The position numbers and the translations under genes are program-made. DNA of 53,807 nucleotides from Lachnospiraceae bacterium (lineage in GTDB: Bacteria; Bacillota; Clostridia; Lachnospirales; Lachnospiraceae): NCBI GenBank assembly GCA_900766915.1, contig CAAFXE010000168.1, forward strand, positions 1 through 53,807, read 5' to 3'. Shown here piece after piece: positions 1 to 7,683 of the stretch. Position 1 is the first letter of the stretch. Every line of letters starts with the position of its first letter. Under the pieces are notes generated by a model, which was given only the letters and a program-made list of their open reading frames with translations, was not told where the DNA came from and did not search any database.

Positions 1-57
1 ACATCTAATCACTCGCAGGAGAGCCTGCTTCGCGAAGATGTTCTAAGATGGATTTTC
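1..57 (+). repeat. Hairpin repeat, copy A (truncated at window start)
   Basis: This is a partial copy of a structured intergenic repeat that recurs at 29924-30086 and, inverted, at 53304-53489. ACATCT (1-6) pairs with AGATGT (36-41), and GCAGG (15-19) pairs with CCTGC (24-28) around an AGAG loop. The core ends in GGATTTTC (50-57), as in the other copies. The 5' arm lies outside the window, so the outer stem cannot be tested here. Confidence 0.8.
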
Positions 58-402
58 CGCCCCCTTTGGCCCAAATGCGGTGCACAGACAGAGGCTGCCC
101 CGGGCTGTTCCTCGACAGAATATAAGAAAGATATCAAGTAATTTAATGCTTATAATTAGATTTAGAGGTATTATTCTCTTATATTTTGCCACTAACACCT
201 GTCTCCCGGAGCGTCAGTTAAGATCGAAGAGAAAAACAGGTGAACTAAAGCCCCCTTTAATGAATTAGAAGTGTAGTTAATAAATAGAAGTCTGATATAA
301 AAATAACAAAAGACTTGCTTTTAAATTTGTATTTTGATATGATGATAGACGGCAGAAATTGGTATTATTTTTTAATCAATACATAAAAATGGAGGAGTAA
401 AA
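58..402 (+). other. Leader region of the carboxyltransferase operon
   Basis: I see no gene here. The first 60 bases are GC-rich and probably continue the downstream arm of hairpin repeat A. A second hairpin lies at 196-242 (CACCTGT pairs with ACAGGTG, and an inner TCTC pairs with GAGA). The rest is AT-rich and carries the operon promoter. Confidence 0.6.
315..343 (+). promoter_or_regulatory. SigA-type promoter of the decarboxylase operon
   Basis: TTGCTT (315-320), a 17-base spacer and TATGAT (338-343). A GGAGGAG ribosome site at 391-397 precedes the ATG at 403. Confidence 0.75.
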
Positions 403-1839
403 ATGATGAACACAGCACAGAGCTTGGCAGGTAAAAGAATCGCTTCTTTACTTGACGAGAACAGTTTTGTTGAAATCGGCGGAATGGTAACAGCCAGAAG
501 CACAGATTTTAACATGCAGACAAAAGAAACTCCGGCAGACGGTTGTGTAACCGGATATGGAGTGATTGATGGCAATCTTGTGTATGTTTACAGCCAGGAT
601 GCAGGCGTATTAAACGGTTCTGTAGGCGAAATGCATGCCAAAAAAATTGCAAATCTTTATGATCTGGCATTGAAGACAGGAGCACCGGTGATCGGTCTCA
701 TTGACAGTGCAGGTTTAAGACTTCAGGAAGCAACAGATGCATTGAATGCTTTCGGTGAAATCTATATGAAACAGACAAACGCTTCAGGTGTAATTCCACA
801 GATCACAGCAATCTTTGGAAACTGCGGCGGTGGTCTTGCAATGATTCCAACTTTAACAGACTTTACCTTCATGGAAGAAACAAAAGCGAAATTATTTGTA
901 AACTCTCCAAATGCCATTGCAGGCAACGAAGTTTCCAAATGTGATACAGCATCTGCCAAATTCCAGATGGAAGAAGTTGGTATTGTTGATGTGGTGGCGG
1001 AGGAAGCACAGATCATGGAAAAGATCCGTGAACTCGTATGCTTACTTCCGGCAAACAACGAAGATGATATGTCCTTTGAAGAATGTACAGACGATTTAAA
1101 CAGAGTTTGTGCAGATCTGGAAAACGCAGCCGCAGACCCGGCAATCGTTTTATCCAACATTTCTGACAATGCAGTATTCTTTGAAACAAAGAAAGATTAC
1201 GCAAAAGAAATGGTAACAGGATTTATCAGATTAAACGGAACTACTGTTGGTGCAGTAGCAAACAGAACCGTTCTTTTTGATGAAGAAGGAAACAAAGCAG
1301 AAGAATTCGCAGCAGAATTAACTGCAAGAGGATGTACAAAGGCAGCAGAGTTCGTAAACTTCTGTGACGCATTTAACATTCCTGTACTTACACTGACAAA
1401 CGTAAACGGATTCAAGGCAACCATGTGCTCTGAAAGAAACATTGCAGCTGCAGCAGCAAAACTTGCTTATGCATTTGGCAATGCAACCGTTCCGAAGGTA
1501 AATGTCATCGTTGGTAAAGCATTCGGTAATGCTTACAATGTGATGAACTCCAAAGCAATGGGAGCTGATATGGTTTATGCATGGCCAAAGGCTGAAATCG
1601 GTATGATGGATGCTGCTCTGGCAGCAAAAGTAATGTATGGTGATACAGATGCAGCAACAATTAAAGAAAAAGCAGCAGAATATGCAGCTCTTCAGAACAA
1701 TGTTGTTTCTGCAGCAAGAAGAGGATATGTTGACACCATTATCGAAGCTGCCGACACAAGAAAATATGTGATCGGAGCATTTGAAATGCTGTTCACCAAA
1801 AGAGATGACCGTCCGGCTAAAAAACACGGTACAGTTTAA
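403..1839 (+). CDS. Acyl-CoA carboxyltransferase subunit (12S/MmdA/PccB-like)
   Basis: Carboxyltransferase of the crotonase-like AccD/PccB/MmdA family. Such subunits move a carboxyl group between an acyl-CoA and carboxybiotin. The N-terminal half has the glycine-rich oxyanion segment FGNCGGGLAM (residues 138-147). The C-terminal half has a second glycine-rich block, GKAFGNAYNVMNSKAMGAD. At 478 residues it is somewhat shorter than typical PccB/MmdA (about 510). It is the first gene of a five-gene operon with OadG-like, biotin carrier, OadB and OadA-like subunits. That context points to methylmalonyl-CoA or a similar acyl-CoA as substrate, but the acyl group cannot be read from sequence. The start is MMNT behind GGAGGAG; the second Met (406) is equally possible. 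Confidence 0.85.
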   Translation: MMNTAQSLAGKRIASLLDENSFVEIGGMVTARSTDFNMQTKETPADGCVTGYGVIDGNLVYVYSQDAGVLNGSVGEMHAKKIANLYDLALKTGAPVIGLIDSAGLRLQEATDALNAFGEIYMKQTNASGVIPQITAIFGNCGGGLAMIPTLTDFTFMEETKAKLFVNSPNAIAGNEVSKCDTASAKFQMEEVGIVDVVAEEAQIMEKIRELVCLLPANNEDDMSFEECTDDLNRVCADLENAAADPAIVLSNISDNAVFFETKKDYAKEMVTGFIRLNGTTVGAVANRTVLFDEEGNKAEEFAAELTARGCTKAAEFVNFCDAFNIPVLTLTNVNGFKATMCSERNIAAAAAKLAYAFGNATVPKVNVIVGKAFGNAYNVMNSKAMGADMVYAWPKAEIGMMDAALAAKVMYGDTDAATIKEKAAEYAALQNNVVSAARRGYVDTIIEAADTRKYVIGAFEMLFTKRDDRPAKKHGTV

Positions 1840-1858
1840 TATAAGAGAGGTGAACAGG

Positions 1859-2650
1859 ATGAAAAAGAACATGAAAAAATTAGCATCATTCCTTTTAATG
1901 GCAATGCTTGTTCTTGGTCTGACAGCCTGTGGTTCCACAAAAAAAGATTCTGAGGCCGCATTTGATGCTGCTTACGCAGAAAGCGTTTCCGAGTTTTTTG
2001 TTGTGAATATGACAATGATGGAAACGGAACAGATGCAGTATTATGTGGATATGGATACAGAAGATCTTCAGGAGATGCTGGATGCTTCTCAGATTCCCTG
2101 TGAAGCGGCAGCTTTCCAGAATGTATTATCTGCTTATATGTCCTCCACAGATGACCTTGGAGAATATATTTCTACAGGTGAATATGACCTTGAGTTAGGA
2201 AAAGAAGAATCTACCATGACTCAGACACTGGAATTTGCAGATCATGAAGCGACTCTGCTTCTTGTATTTGACAAAGATGGTGTGGTAACGTCCACAGCAT
2301 TAGACCCGGTTTACAGTGTGGGAGAAATCTTACAGAAGGCAGCACTCAATACAGTGATCGGTATGGGTACCGTATTTGTTGTACTGGTATTCATCAGCTT
2401 TATCATTGCACTGCTTCCGAAGGTAACAGGTCTGGTAGAAGGCAAGAATAAGAAAAAAGAAGCTCCGGCAGCAGCACCAAAGGCAGCAGCTCCGGCACCG
2501 ATTGCGGCAGAACCGGAAGAACTGGTGGATGATCTGGAACTGGTAGCAGTTATCTCAGCAGCCATCGCTGCTTATACAGGAAGCTCTTCCGATGGATTTG
2601 TAGTACGCTCTATCAAACGTTCTGCAACAAATAAATGGAAGAAAGCATAA
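1859..2650 (+). CDS. OadG-like gamma subunit with lipoprotein N-terminus
   Basis: 263 residues. The start at 1859 has a GAGAGG ribosome site and gives a lipoprotein signal peptide with lipobox LTAC (Cys24). About 135 residues of acidic, presumably extracytoplasmic sequence follow. A single transmembrane helix lies near residues 162-186 (TVFVVLVFISFIIALLP), then an Ala/Pro-rich linker, then the OadG-type tail ELVAVISAAIAAY...FVVRSIKR. In the family this subunit assembles the decarboxylase and anchors it to the OadB pump. The lipoprotein domain in front is unlike the very small enterobacterial OadG. An upstream in-frame ATG at 1781 lies inside the previous gene and would spoil the signal peptide. 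Confidence 0.8.
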   Translation: MKKNMKKLASFLLMAMLVLGLTACGSTKKDSEAAFDAAYAESVSEFFVVNMTMMETEQMQYYVDMDTEDLQEMLDASQIPCEAAAFQNVLSAYMSSTDDLGEYISTGEYDLELGKEESTMTQTLEFADHEATLLLVFDKDGVVTSTALDPVYSVGEILQKAALNTVIGMGTVFVVLVFISFIIALLPKVTGLVEGKNKKKEAPAAAPKAAAPAPIAAEPEELVDDLELVAVISAAIAAYTGSSSDGFVVRSIKRSATNKWKKA

Positions 2651-2671
2651 GTAAATCAGGAGGAAAACAGC

Positions 2672-3040
2672 ATGAAAAATTATACAATTACAGTAAATGG
2701 TACAGTATATGACGTAACAGTAGAAGAGGGCGGTGCAGGCAGCGCTCCTGTAAGAGCAGCAGCTCCAAAAGCAGCACCAAAGGCAGCACCGGCAGCAGCA
2801 CCGGCAGCACCGGCAGCAGGCGCAGGTTCTGTAGAAGTAAAAGCTTCCGTACCTGGAAAAGTATTCAAGATCGAAGCAGCAGCAGGTACAGCAGTAAAAT
2901 CCGGAGATCCAATCATCATTCTTGAAGCAATGAAAATGGAAATCCCGGTTGTAGCTCCACAGGATGGTACAGTTGCAAGCATCAACGTAGCAGTTGGTGA
3001 CGCAATCGAAAACGGTGATGTTTTAGCTACCATGAACTAA
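2672..3040 (+). CDS. Biotin carboxyl carrier subunit
   Basis: 122 residues. A short N-terminal strand region is followed by an Ala/Pro/Lys-rich flexible linker (about residues 24-50) and a biotinyl domain. The biotinylation motif EAMKM has its acceptor at Lys88. It is the size of the 1.3S subunit of Propionibacterium transcarboxylase and of MmdC/GcdC carriers. It should shuttle CO2 between the two carboxyltransferases of this operon and the membrane pump. AGGAGG at 2658-2663 fixes the start. Confidence 0.92.
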   Translation: MKNYTITVNGTVYDVTVEEGGAGSAPVRAAAPKAAPKAAPAAAPAAPAAGAGSVEVKASVPGKVFKIEAAAGTAVKSGDPIIILEAMKMEIPVVAPQDGTVASINVAVGDAIENGDVLATMN

Positions 3041-3080
3041 TTCATGAACGGATTGATGAATTAAAACAGGAGGTTAAAAC

Positions 3081-4208
3081 ATGAGTTACGTTGTTGATAC
3101 AATGGGGAACCTCATTCATCAGACTGCATTCTTTAATCTGACTGTAGGTAACTACATCATGATCGCAGTTGCGTGTGTGTTCCTTTATTTAGCTATCGCA
3201 AAGGAATATGAACCATTACTTCTGGTTCCGATTTCTTTCGGTATGCTTCTTGTAAATATCTATCCGGATATTATGCAGCCGGGCGGATTATTACATTTCT
3301 TTTTCTTACTGGACGAATGGGCGATCTTACCTTCTTTGATCTTCCTTGGAGTAGGTGCCATGACTGACTTTGGTCCATTGATTGCCAATCCGAAGAGCTT
3401 CTTGCTCGGTGCAGCAGCACAGTTTGGTATTTTTGCAGCCTATCTTGGTGCTATGGCACTTGGATTCAGTGATAAGGCAGCAGCAGCTATCTCCATCATC
3501 GGTGGTGCAGACGGTCCTACCTCTATCTTCCTTGCAGGTAAATTGGGACAGACAGCCATCATGGGACCAATCGCTGTAGCAGCTTACTCCTATATGTCAC
3601 TGGTACCAATCATCCAGCCGCCAATTATGAAGCTTTTAACAACTGAGGAAGAAAGAAAGATCAAAATGGAACAGCTTCGTCCTGTATCCAAGCTTGAAAA
3701 GATTTTATTCCCGGTAATCGTTACCATTATCGTATGTCTGATCCTTCCGACAACAGCTCCACTGGTTGGTATGCTGATGCTTGGTAACTTATTCAGAGAA
3801 TCAGGAGTTGTTCGTCAGTTGACAGAAACAGCATCCAATGCATTAATGTACATCGTAGTTATCTTACTTGGTACTTCCGTAGGTGCTACCACAAGTGCAG
3901 AAGCATTTTTAAACTGGGATACGATTAAAATCGTTGTATTAGGTCTGGTTGCATTCTGCTTTGGTACAGCAGCCGGAGTCCTGTTCGGTAAATTAATGTG
4001 TAAGCTTACCAAGGGTGCAGTAAACCCGCTTATTGGTTCCGCAGGTGTATCTGCCGTGCCAATGGCAGCCCGTGTATCCCAGAAGGTTGGTGCAGAAGCG
4101 GATCCTACAAACTTCCTGCTCATGCATGCTATGGGACCTAACGTAGCCGGCGTTATCGGTACTGCAGTAGCAGCCGGTGCATTTATGGCAATTTTCGGTG
4201 TATTCTAA
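3081..4208 (+). CDS. oadB: Na+-translocating decarboxylase beta subunit (OadB/MmdB/GcdB)
   Basis: 375-residue polytopic membrane protein. In the family it decarboxylates carboxybiotin and drives Na+ out of the cell. The conserved GGADGPTS motif (Asp144) carries the Na+/H+ aspartate. The second signature, HAMGPNVAGVIGTAVAAG, lies near the C-terminus. Length and hydrophobic profile are typical, with about nine or more membrane segments. The start has AGGAGG and sits 40 bases after the biotin carrier gene. Family members work with oxaloacetate, methylmalonyl-CoA or glutaconyl-CoA enzymes, so the symbol marks the family rather than the substrate. Confidence 0.93.
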   Translation: MSYVVDTMGNLIHQTAFFNLTVGNYIMIAVACVFLYLAIAKEYEPLLLVPISFGMLLVNIYPDIMQPGGLLHFFFLLDEWAILPSLIFLGVGAMTDFGPLIANPKSFLLGAAAQFGIFAAYLGAMALGFSDKAAAAISIIGGADGPTSIFLAGKLGQTAIMGPIAVAAYSYMSLVPIIQPPIMKLLTTEEERKIKMEQLRPVSKLEKILFPVIVTIIVCLILPTTAPLVGMLMLGNLFRESGVVRQLTETASNALMYIVVILLGTSVGATTSAEAFLNWDTIKIVVLGLVAFCFGTAAGVLFGKLMCKLTKGAVNPLIGSAGVSAVPMAARVSQKVGAEADPTNFLLMHAMGPNVAGVIGTAVAAGAFMAIFGVF

Positions 4209-4248
4209 GGAATCACATCGTTTTCACATTTATTAGGAGGAAAATAAA

Positions 4249-5661
4249 ATGGCAGATGTAAAAAGACCGGTAAAGATTACCGAAACAATCTTACGTGATG
4301 CTCATCAGTCTCTGATCGCAACAAGAATGCCAACGGAAGAAATGCTTCCAATCGTTGATAAAATGGATAAAGTTGGCTACCATGCAGTAGAGTGCTGGGG
4401 TGGAGCTACTTTCGATGCTTCCCTTCGTTTCTTAAAAGAAGATCCATGGGAAAGACTTCGTAAATTAAGAGACGGATTCAAAAATACAAAATTACAGATG
4501 TTATTCAGAGGACAGAACATTCTCGGATACCGTCACTATGCAGATGATGTGGTAGAATATTTCGTACAGAAATCTATTGCAAACGGTATTGACATCATTC
4601 GTATTTTTGACTGTTTAAATGATATCCGTAACCTGGAAACAGCTGTAAAAGCAACAAACAAAGAAGGCGGACATGCACAGATCGCTCTTTCTTATACCTT
4701 AGGTGATGCTTATACACTGGATTACTGGAAGGATATGGCAAAAAAAGTAGAAGACATGGGTGCTGATTCCTTATGTATCAAGGATATGGCTGGTCTTTTG
4801 GTTCCATACAAAGCTACAGAGCTTGTTCAGGCTTTAAAAGAAGGTACAAGCCTTCCAATCGAGCTTCATACACACTACACTTCCGGTGTGGGCGGAATGA
4901 CTTACTTAAAAGCAGTAGAAGCAGGCTGTGACATCATTGATACAGCAATGTCTCCACTGGCTATGGGTACTTCCCAGCCTGCAACAGAAGTTATGGTAGA
5001 AACCTTCAAAGGCACAGAATTTGATACAGGTCTCGACCAGAACCTTCTTGCGGAAATCGCTGATTACTTCAGACCATACCAGGAAGAATGCCTTGCAAAC
5101 GGCCTCTTAAATCCAAAGGTTATGGGCGTAAACATCAAGACTTTATTATACCAGGTACCGGGCGGTATGTTATCCAACATGGTATCCCAGTTAAAGGAAC
5201 AGCATGCGGAAGATAAATACTATGAAGTATTGGAAGAAATCCCACGTGTTCGTAAAGACCTTGGCGAACCGCCACTGGTAACACCTTCATCACAGATCGT
5301 TGGTACACAGGCTGTATTTAACGTACTGATGGGTGAAAGATACAAGATGATGACAAAGGAAACAAAGGCAGTTCTTCGCGGTGAATATGGCCAGACTGTA
5401 AAACCTTTCAATCCGGAAGTTCAGAAGCTTGCCCTTGCTGATGGTGAAGAACCGATTACCTGTCGTCCGGCTGACTTAATTCCTAACGAGCTTGAAAAAA
5501 TCGAAGCTGAAATGGCTCAGTGGAAGGAGCAGGATGAAGATGTATTATCCTACGCTTTATTCCCGCAGGTTGCTGTTGAATTCTTCAAATACAGAGAAGC
5601 TCAGAAAACAAAAGTAGACGCAAAAGTAGCTGATACAGAAAACGGAGCATATCCGGTATAA
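4249..5661 (+). CDS. Oxaloacetate/pyruvate carboxyltransferase subunit (OadA/5S type)
   Basis: TIM-barrel carboxyltransferase of the OadA/PycB/5S family. Visible residues include the metal ligand Asp17 in LRDAHQS, the carbamylated lysine Lys178 in CIKDMAG, and the metal-binding HTH at 207-209. It is 470 residues and stops without the C-terminal biotinyl domain of full OadA (about 590), so it relies on the separate carrier at 2672. This matches the 5S subunit of transcarboxylase. It closes the operon, with AGGAGG upstream and a strong terminator just after the stop. It should exchange carboxyl groups between oxaloacetate/pyruvate and biotin. Confidence 0.9.
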   Translation: MADVKRPVKITETILRDAHQSLIATRMPTEEMLPIVDKMDKVGYHAVECWGGATFDASLRFLKEDPWERLRKLRDGFKNTKLQMLFRGQNILGYRHYADDVVEYFVQKSIANGIDIIRIFDCLNDIRNLETAVKATNKEGGHAQIALSYTLGDAYTLDYWKDMAKKVEDMGADSLCIKDMAGLLVPYKATELVQALKEGTSLPIELHTHYTSGVGGMTYLKAVEAGCDIIDTAMSPLAMGTSQPATEVMVETFKGTEFDTGLDQNLLAEIADYFRPYQEECLANGLLNPKVMGVNIKTLLYQVPGGMLSNMVSQLKEQHAEDKYYEVLEEIPRVRKDLGEPPLVTPSSQIVGTQAVFNVLMGERYKMMTKETKAVLRGEYGQTVKPFNPEVQKLALADGEEPITCRPADLIPNELEKIEAEMAQWKEQDEDVLSYALFPQVAVEFFKYREAQKTKVDAKVADTENGAYPV

Positions 5662-5677
5662 CAGATGAAAAGCATGT

Positions 5678-5703
5678 AAAAGGACATCCTCGGATGTCCT
5701 TTT
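5678..5703. terminator. Bidirectional intrinsic terminator
   Basis: AAAAGGACATCC (5678-5689) and GGATGTCCTTTT (5692-5703) form a 12-bp perfect stem. It serves the decarboxylase operon on plus and overlaps the stop of the histidine kinase on minus. Confidence 0.9.
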
Positions 5704-7648
5704 AATTTATGCTGTATTTATGAAATGTTATGAAAAAACTCGTTCCCGTCAAAGCAGAAGATTCTACGGAAATCCGGGCACCCATCTCATCCAGAATCAT
5801 TTTTACAATATAAAGTCCAAGACCGCTGCCGCCTGTCTGTTTTCCGTCCTCACCCATGTAAAAGCGTTCAAAAATATGTGGCAGATCTTCCGGGAGAATA
5901 CCGCATCCATTATCGGAAAACCTGATCTGTATCAGAGAGTCCTTTTCCTCAGCCTCAATCATGATTTTTCCGCCCTCCGGTGTAAAACGCAGGGAATTAT
6001 AAAATAAATTTTCGAAAACCAGAAAGAGCTTCTTTCTCTGTCCCCAAATGGTAAGGGAATGGGGAACGGGGGTTATGAGAAAATGGATTCCCATGACAGC
6101 GGCCTCCGGATTATGCAGATGGTAAAGCTCCTGTAAAAATTCATCCAGTGCAACAGGTTCCGGAGTACTCGTTAATTTGTCTACGGAATTTATTTCGTTT
6201 AAGGTACCCAGGCGCCTGGACATTTCATCCTGCCAATGCTCTACCTGGGTAAGATAGTTTTCCAATTCGTTGTCTACCCCTACATTATGAAGGCGAATCA
6301 CATGAATGAATGCTTTCATGGAAGACAGAGGTGCTTTTAAGTCATGTGCGACATCGGAAAAGAAGGCACGTCGCTCTTCTAAAAGACATGATAGCTGGGT
6401 AGTCCGTTCATCTACCAGTTCTTCTAAATGTTTATGATATCGCTCATTATCCAAAATGATCTGTCGATTTTGTTCTTCCATCAGAAAAGCGAACAGGAAC
6501 ACAAGAGCAAGTGAACACCATTCAAATTGCCAAAGGGTATAGGCCGGCTCGAATTGATTTGTTAACAAAAGATTCGAAAGAATACCAATTCCTAAAGTGA
6601 CATCACATACAAGAACCAGTCTTGACTCCGTTGATTTTTCCATGAATGCTGACAATATACCGGAACACAAACAGATAAACAGGAGACACCGGTAGATATT
6701 TTGACATAGTCCGTGATAGTAGATTGCCTGATACCAGACGGTGGCAATTTGATAGAAAAACAATTCTATCAATGGAAAGCCTATGGAGATACACATTAAA
6801 AATTTTTTATAGATTTTCGATTTTAAACCGGATGCTTCCGCCAAAAGGATCATGGCAAAGTAAAACATGGAATAAGTTGCCAGATCAGAGATGAAAAATC
6901 GGTGTTTTACAAGCTGCATATCCGGAAACTGCAAAAAATAATAGGAGATGGAAGCTGCAAAGCTGATACAAAACAGTGCCAGATGAAGCTTCACAGGGGT
7001 GTTTGTCCGGAACCACAAACTAAAGCAAAAGACCGCCAACAGGCTGGGAATCAACAGTGAGATGCCATAAACAGCACTTTGAATGCCGATCATTTTGGAA
7101 ATCACGGTATCGGAACCAATGGCTCCGGGAAAGTACATTCCGGAATAATATCCGGAATCCGAAGTGATGGAAAGGGTGATGGTGTGAGTCCCCTGTTCTA
7201 ATAATATATTTTTATGAACCCTGGCATTTCCCTGGGCTATCAGGGTGCCATCCCACCATAAAAGATATTCGTCACACAGATCAGGAAAATATAATCCTGC
7301 AATGGTATTTTCTCCTTCATAGGATATTTGGAGTTGATAGGTACAGCTTCCATAGGGACTGCGATCCGAAGCATTTTTTCGACGGTAATTGGAATATTCT
7401 CCAATCCATGTACGCATAGATGGTGCGTTGCTTCCGGGCGCATTGATCCCATCGGAAATCAGCCATTCATCAATCAGGAATATGGGGGCAGACTGAAGCT
7501 GCTCTTCTGTGAGAGACAGAAGATTGTCTTGTGGCATCGGTGCCTTTATGCTATATTTATTATCATAAAAAAACATTACACTAAGAAAGAGAAAGATAAG
7601 CGGAATTAATAAAAATGGGAGATTCTGCTTTCTGAAAAGTTTTTGCAT
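5702..7648 (-). CDS. Sensor histidine kinase, multi-pass membrane
   Basis: 648 residues. An N-terminal membrane anchor (about 11-28) is followed by an extracytoplasmic domain (about 30-180). A bundle of roughly seven membrane helices (about 188-392) and a short coiled coil follow. The HisKA box FFSDVAHDLKAPLSS places the phospho-acceptor at His435. The ATPase domain shows Asn551, DNGCG (579-583) and GGSGLGLYIVK. The layout resembles 7TM receptors with an extracellular beta domain (7TMR-DISM type), which usually sense small ligands or carbohydrates; the ligand is unknown. Its probable partner regulator is at 9467-10153 on the same strand. The divergent surface protein gene begins only 35 bases upstream. 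Confidence 0.9.
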   Translation of the reverse strand: MQKLFRKQNLPFLLIPLIFLFLSVMFFYDNKYSIKAPMPQDNLLSLTEEQLQSAPIFLIDEWLISDGINAPGSNAPSMRTWIGEYSNYRRKNASDRSPYGSCTYQLQISYEGENTIAGLYFPDLCDEYLLWWDGTLIAQGNARVHKNILLEQGTHTITLSITSDSGYYSGMYFPGAIGSDTVISKMIGIQSAVYGISLLIPSLLAVFCFSLWFRTNTPVKLHLALFCISFAASISYYFLQFPDMQLVKHRFFISDLATYSMFYFAMILLAEASGLKSKIYKKFLMCISIGFPLIELFFYQIATVWYQAIYYHGLCQNIYRCLLFICLCSGILSAFMEKSTESRLVLVCDVTLGIGILSNLLLTNQFEPAYTLWQFEWCSLALVFLFAFLMEEQNRQIILDNERYHKHLEELVDERTTQLSCLLEERRAFFSDVAHDLKAPLSSMKAFIHVIRLHNVGVDNELENYLTQVEHWQDEMSRRLGTLNEINSVDKLTSTPEPVALDEFLQELYHLHNPEAAVMGIHFLITPVPHSLTIWGQRKKLFLVFENLFYNSLRFTPEGGKIMIEAEEKDSLIQIRFSDNGCGILPEDLPHIFERFYMGEDGKQTGGSGLGLYIVKMILDEMGARISVESSALTGTSFFITFHKYSIN

Positions 7649-7683
7649 ATCGAATATCCTTTCCTGATTGGAGATAAAAAATT

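Noticed and set aside
1318..1938. Minus-strand frame of 206 residues opposite the carboxyltransferase gene
   Set aside because: Cys/Ser/Phe-rich composition, no ribosome site, and complete overlap with a conserved gene in the other strand.
5702..5725. Possible read-through from the decarboxylase operon into antisense of the kinase
   Set aside because: The 12-bp terminator stem between them is strong in both directions.
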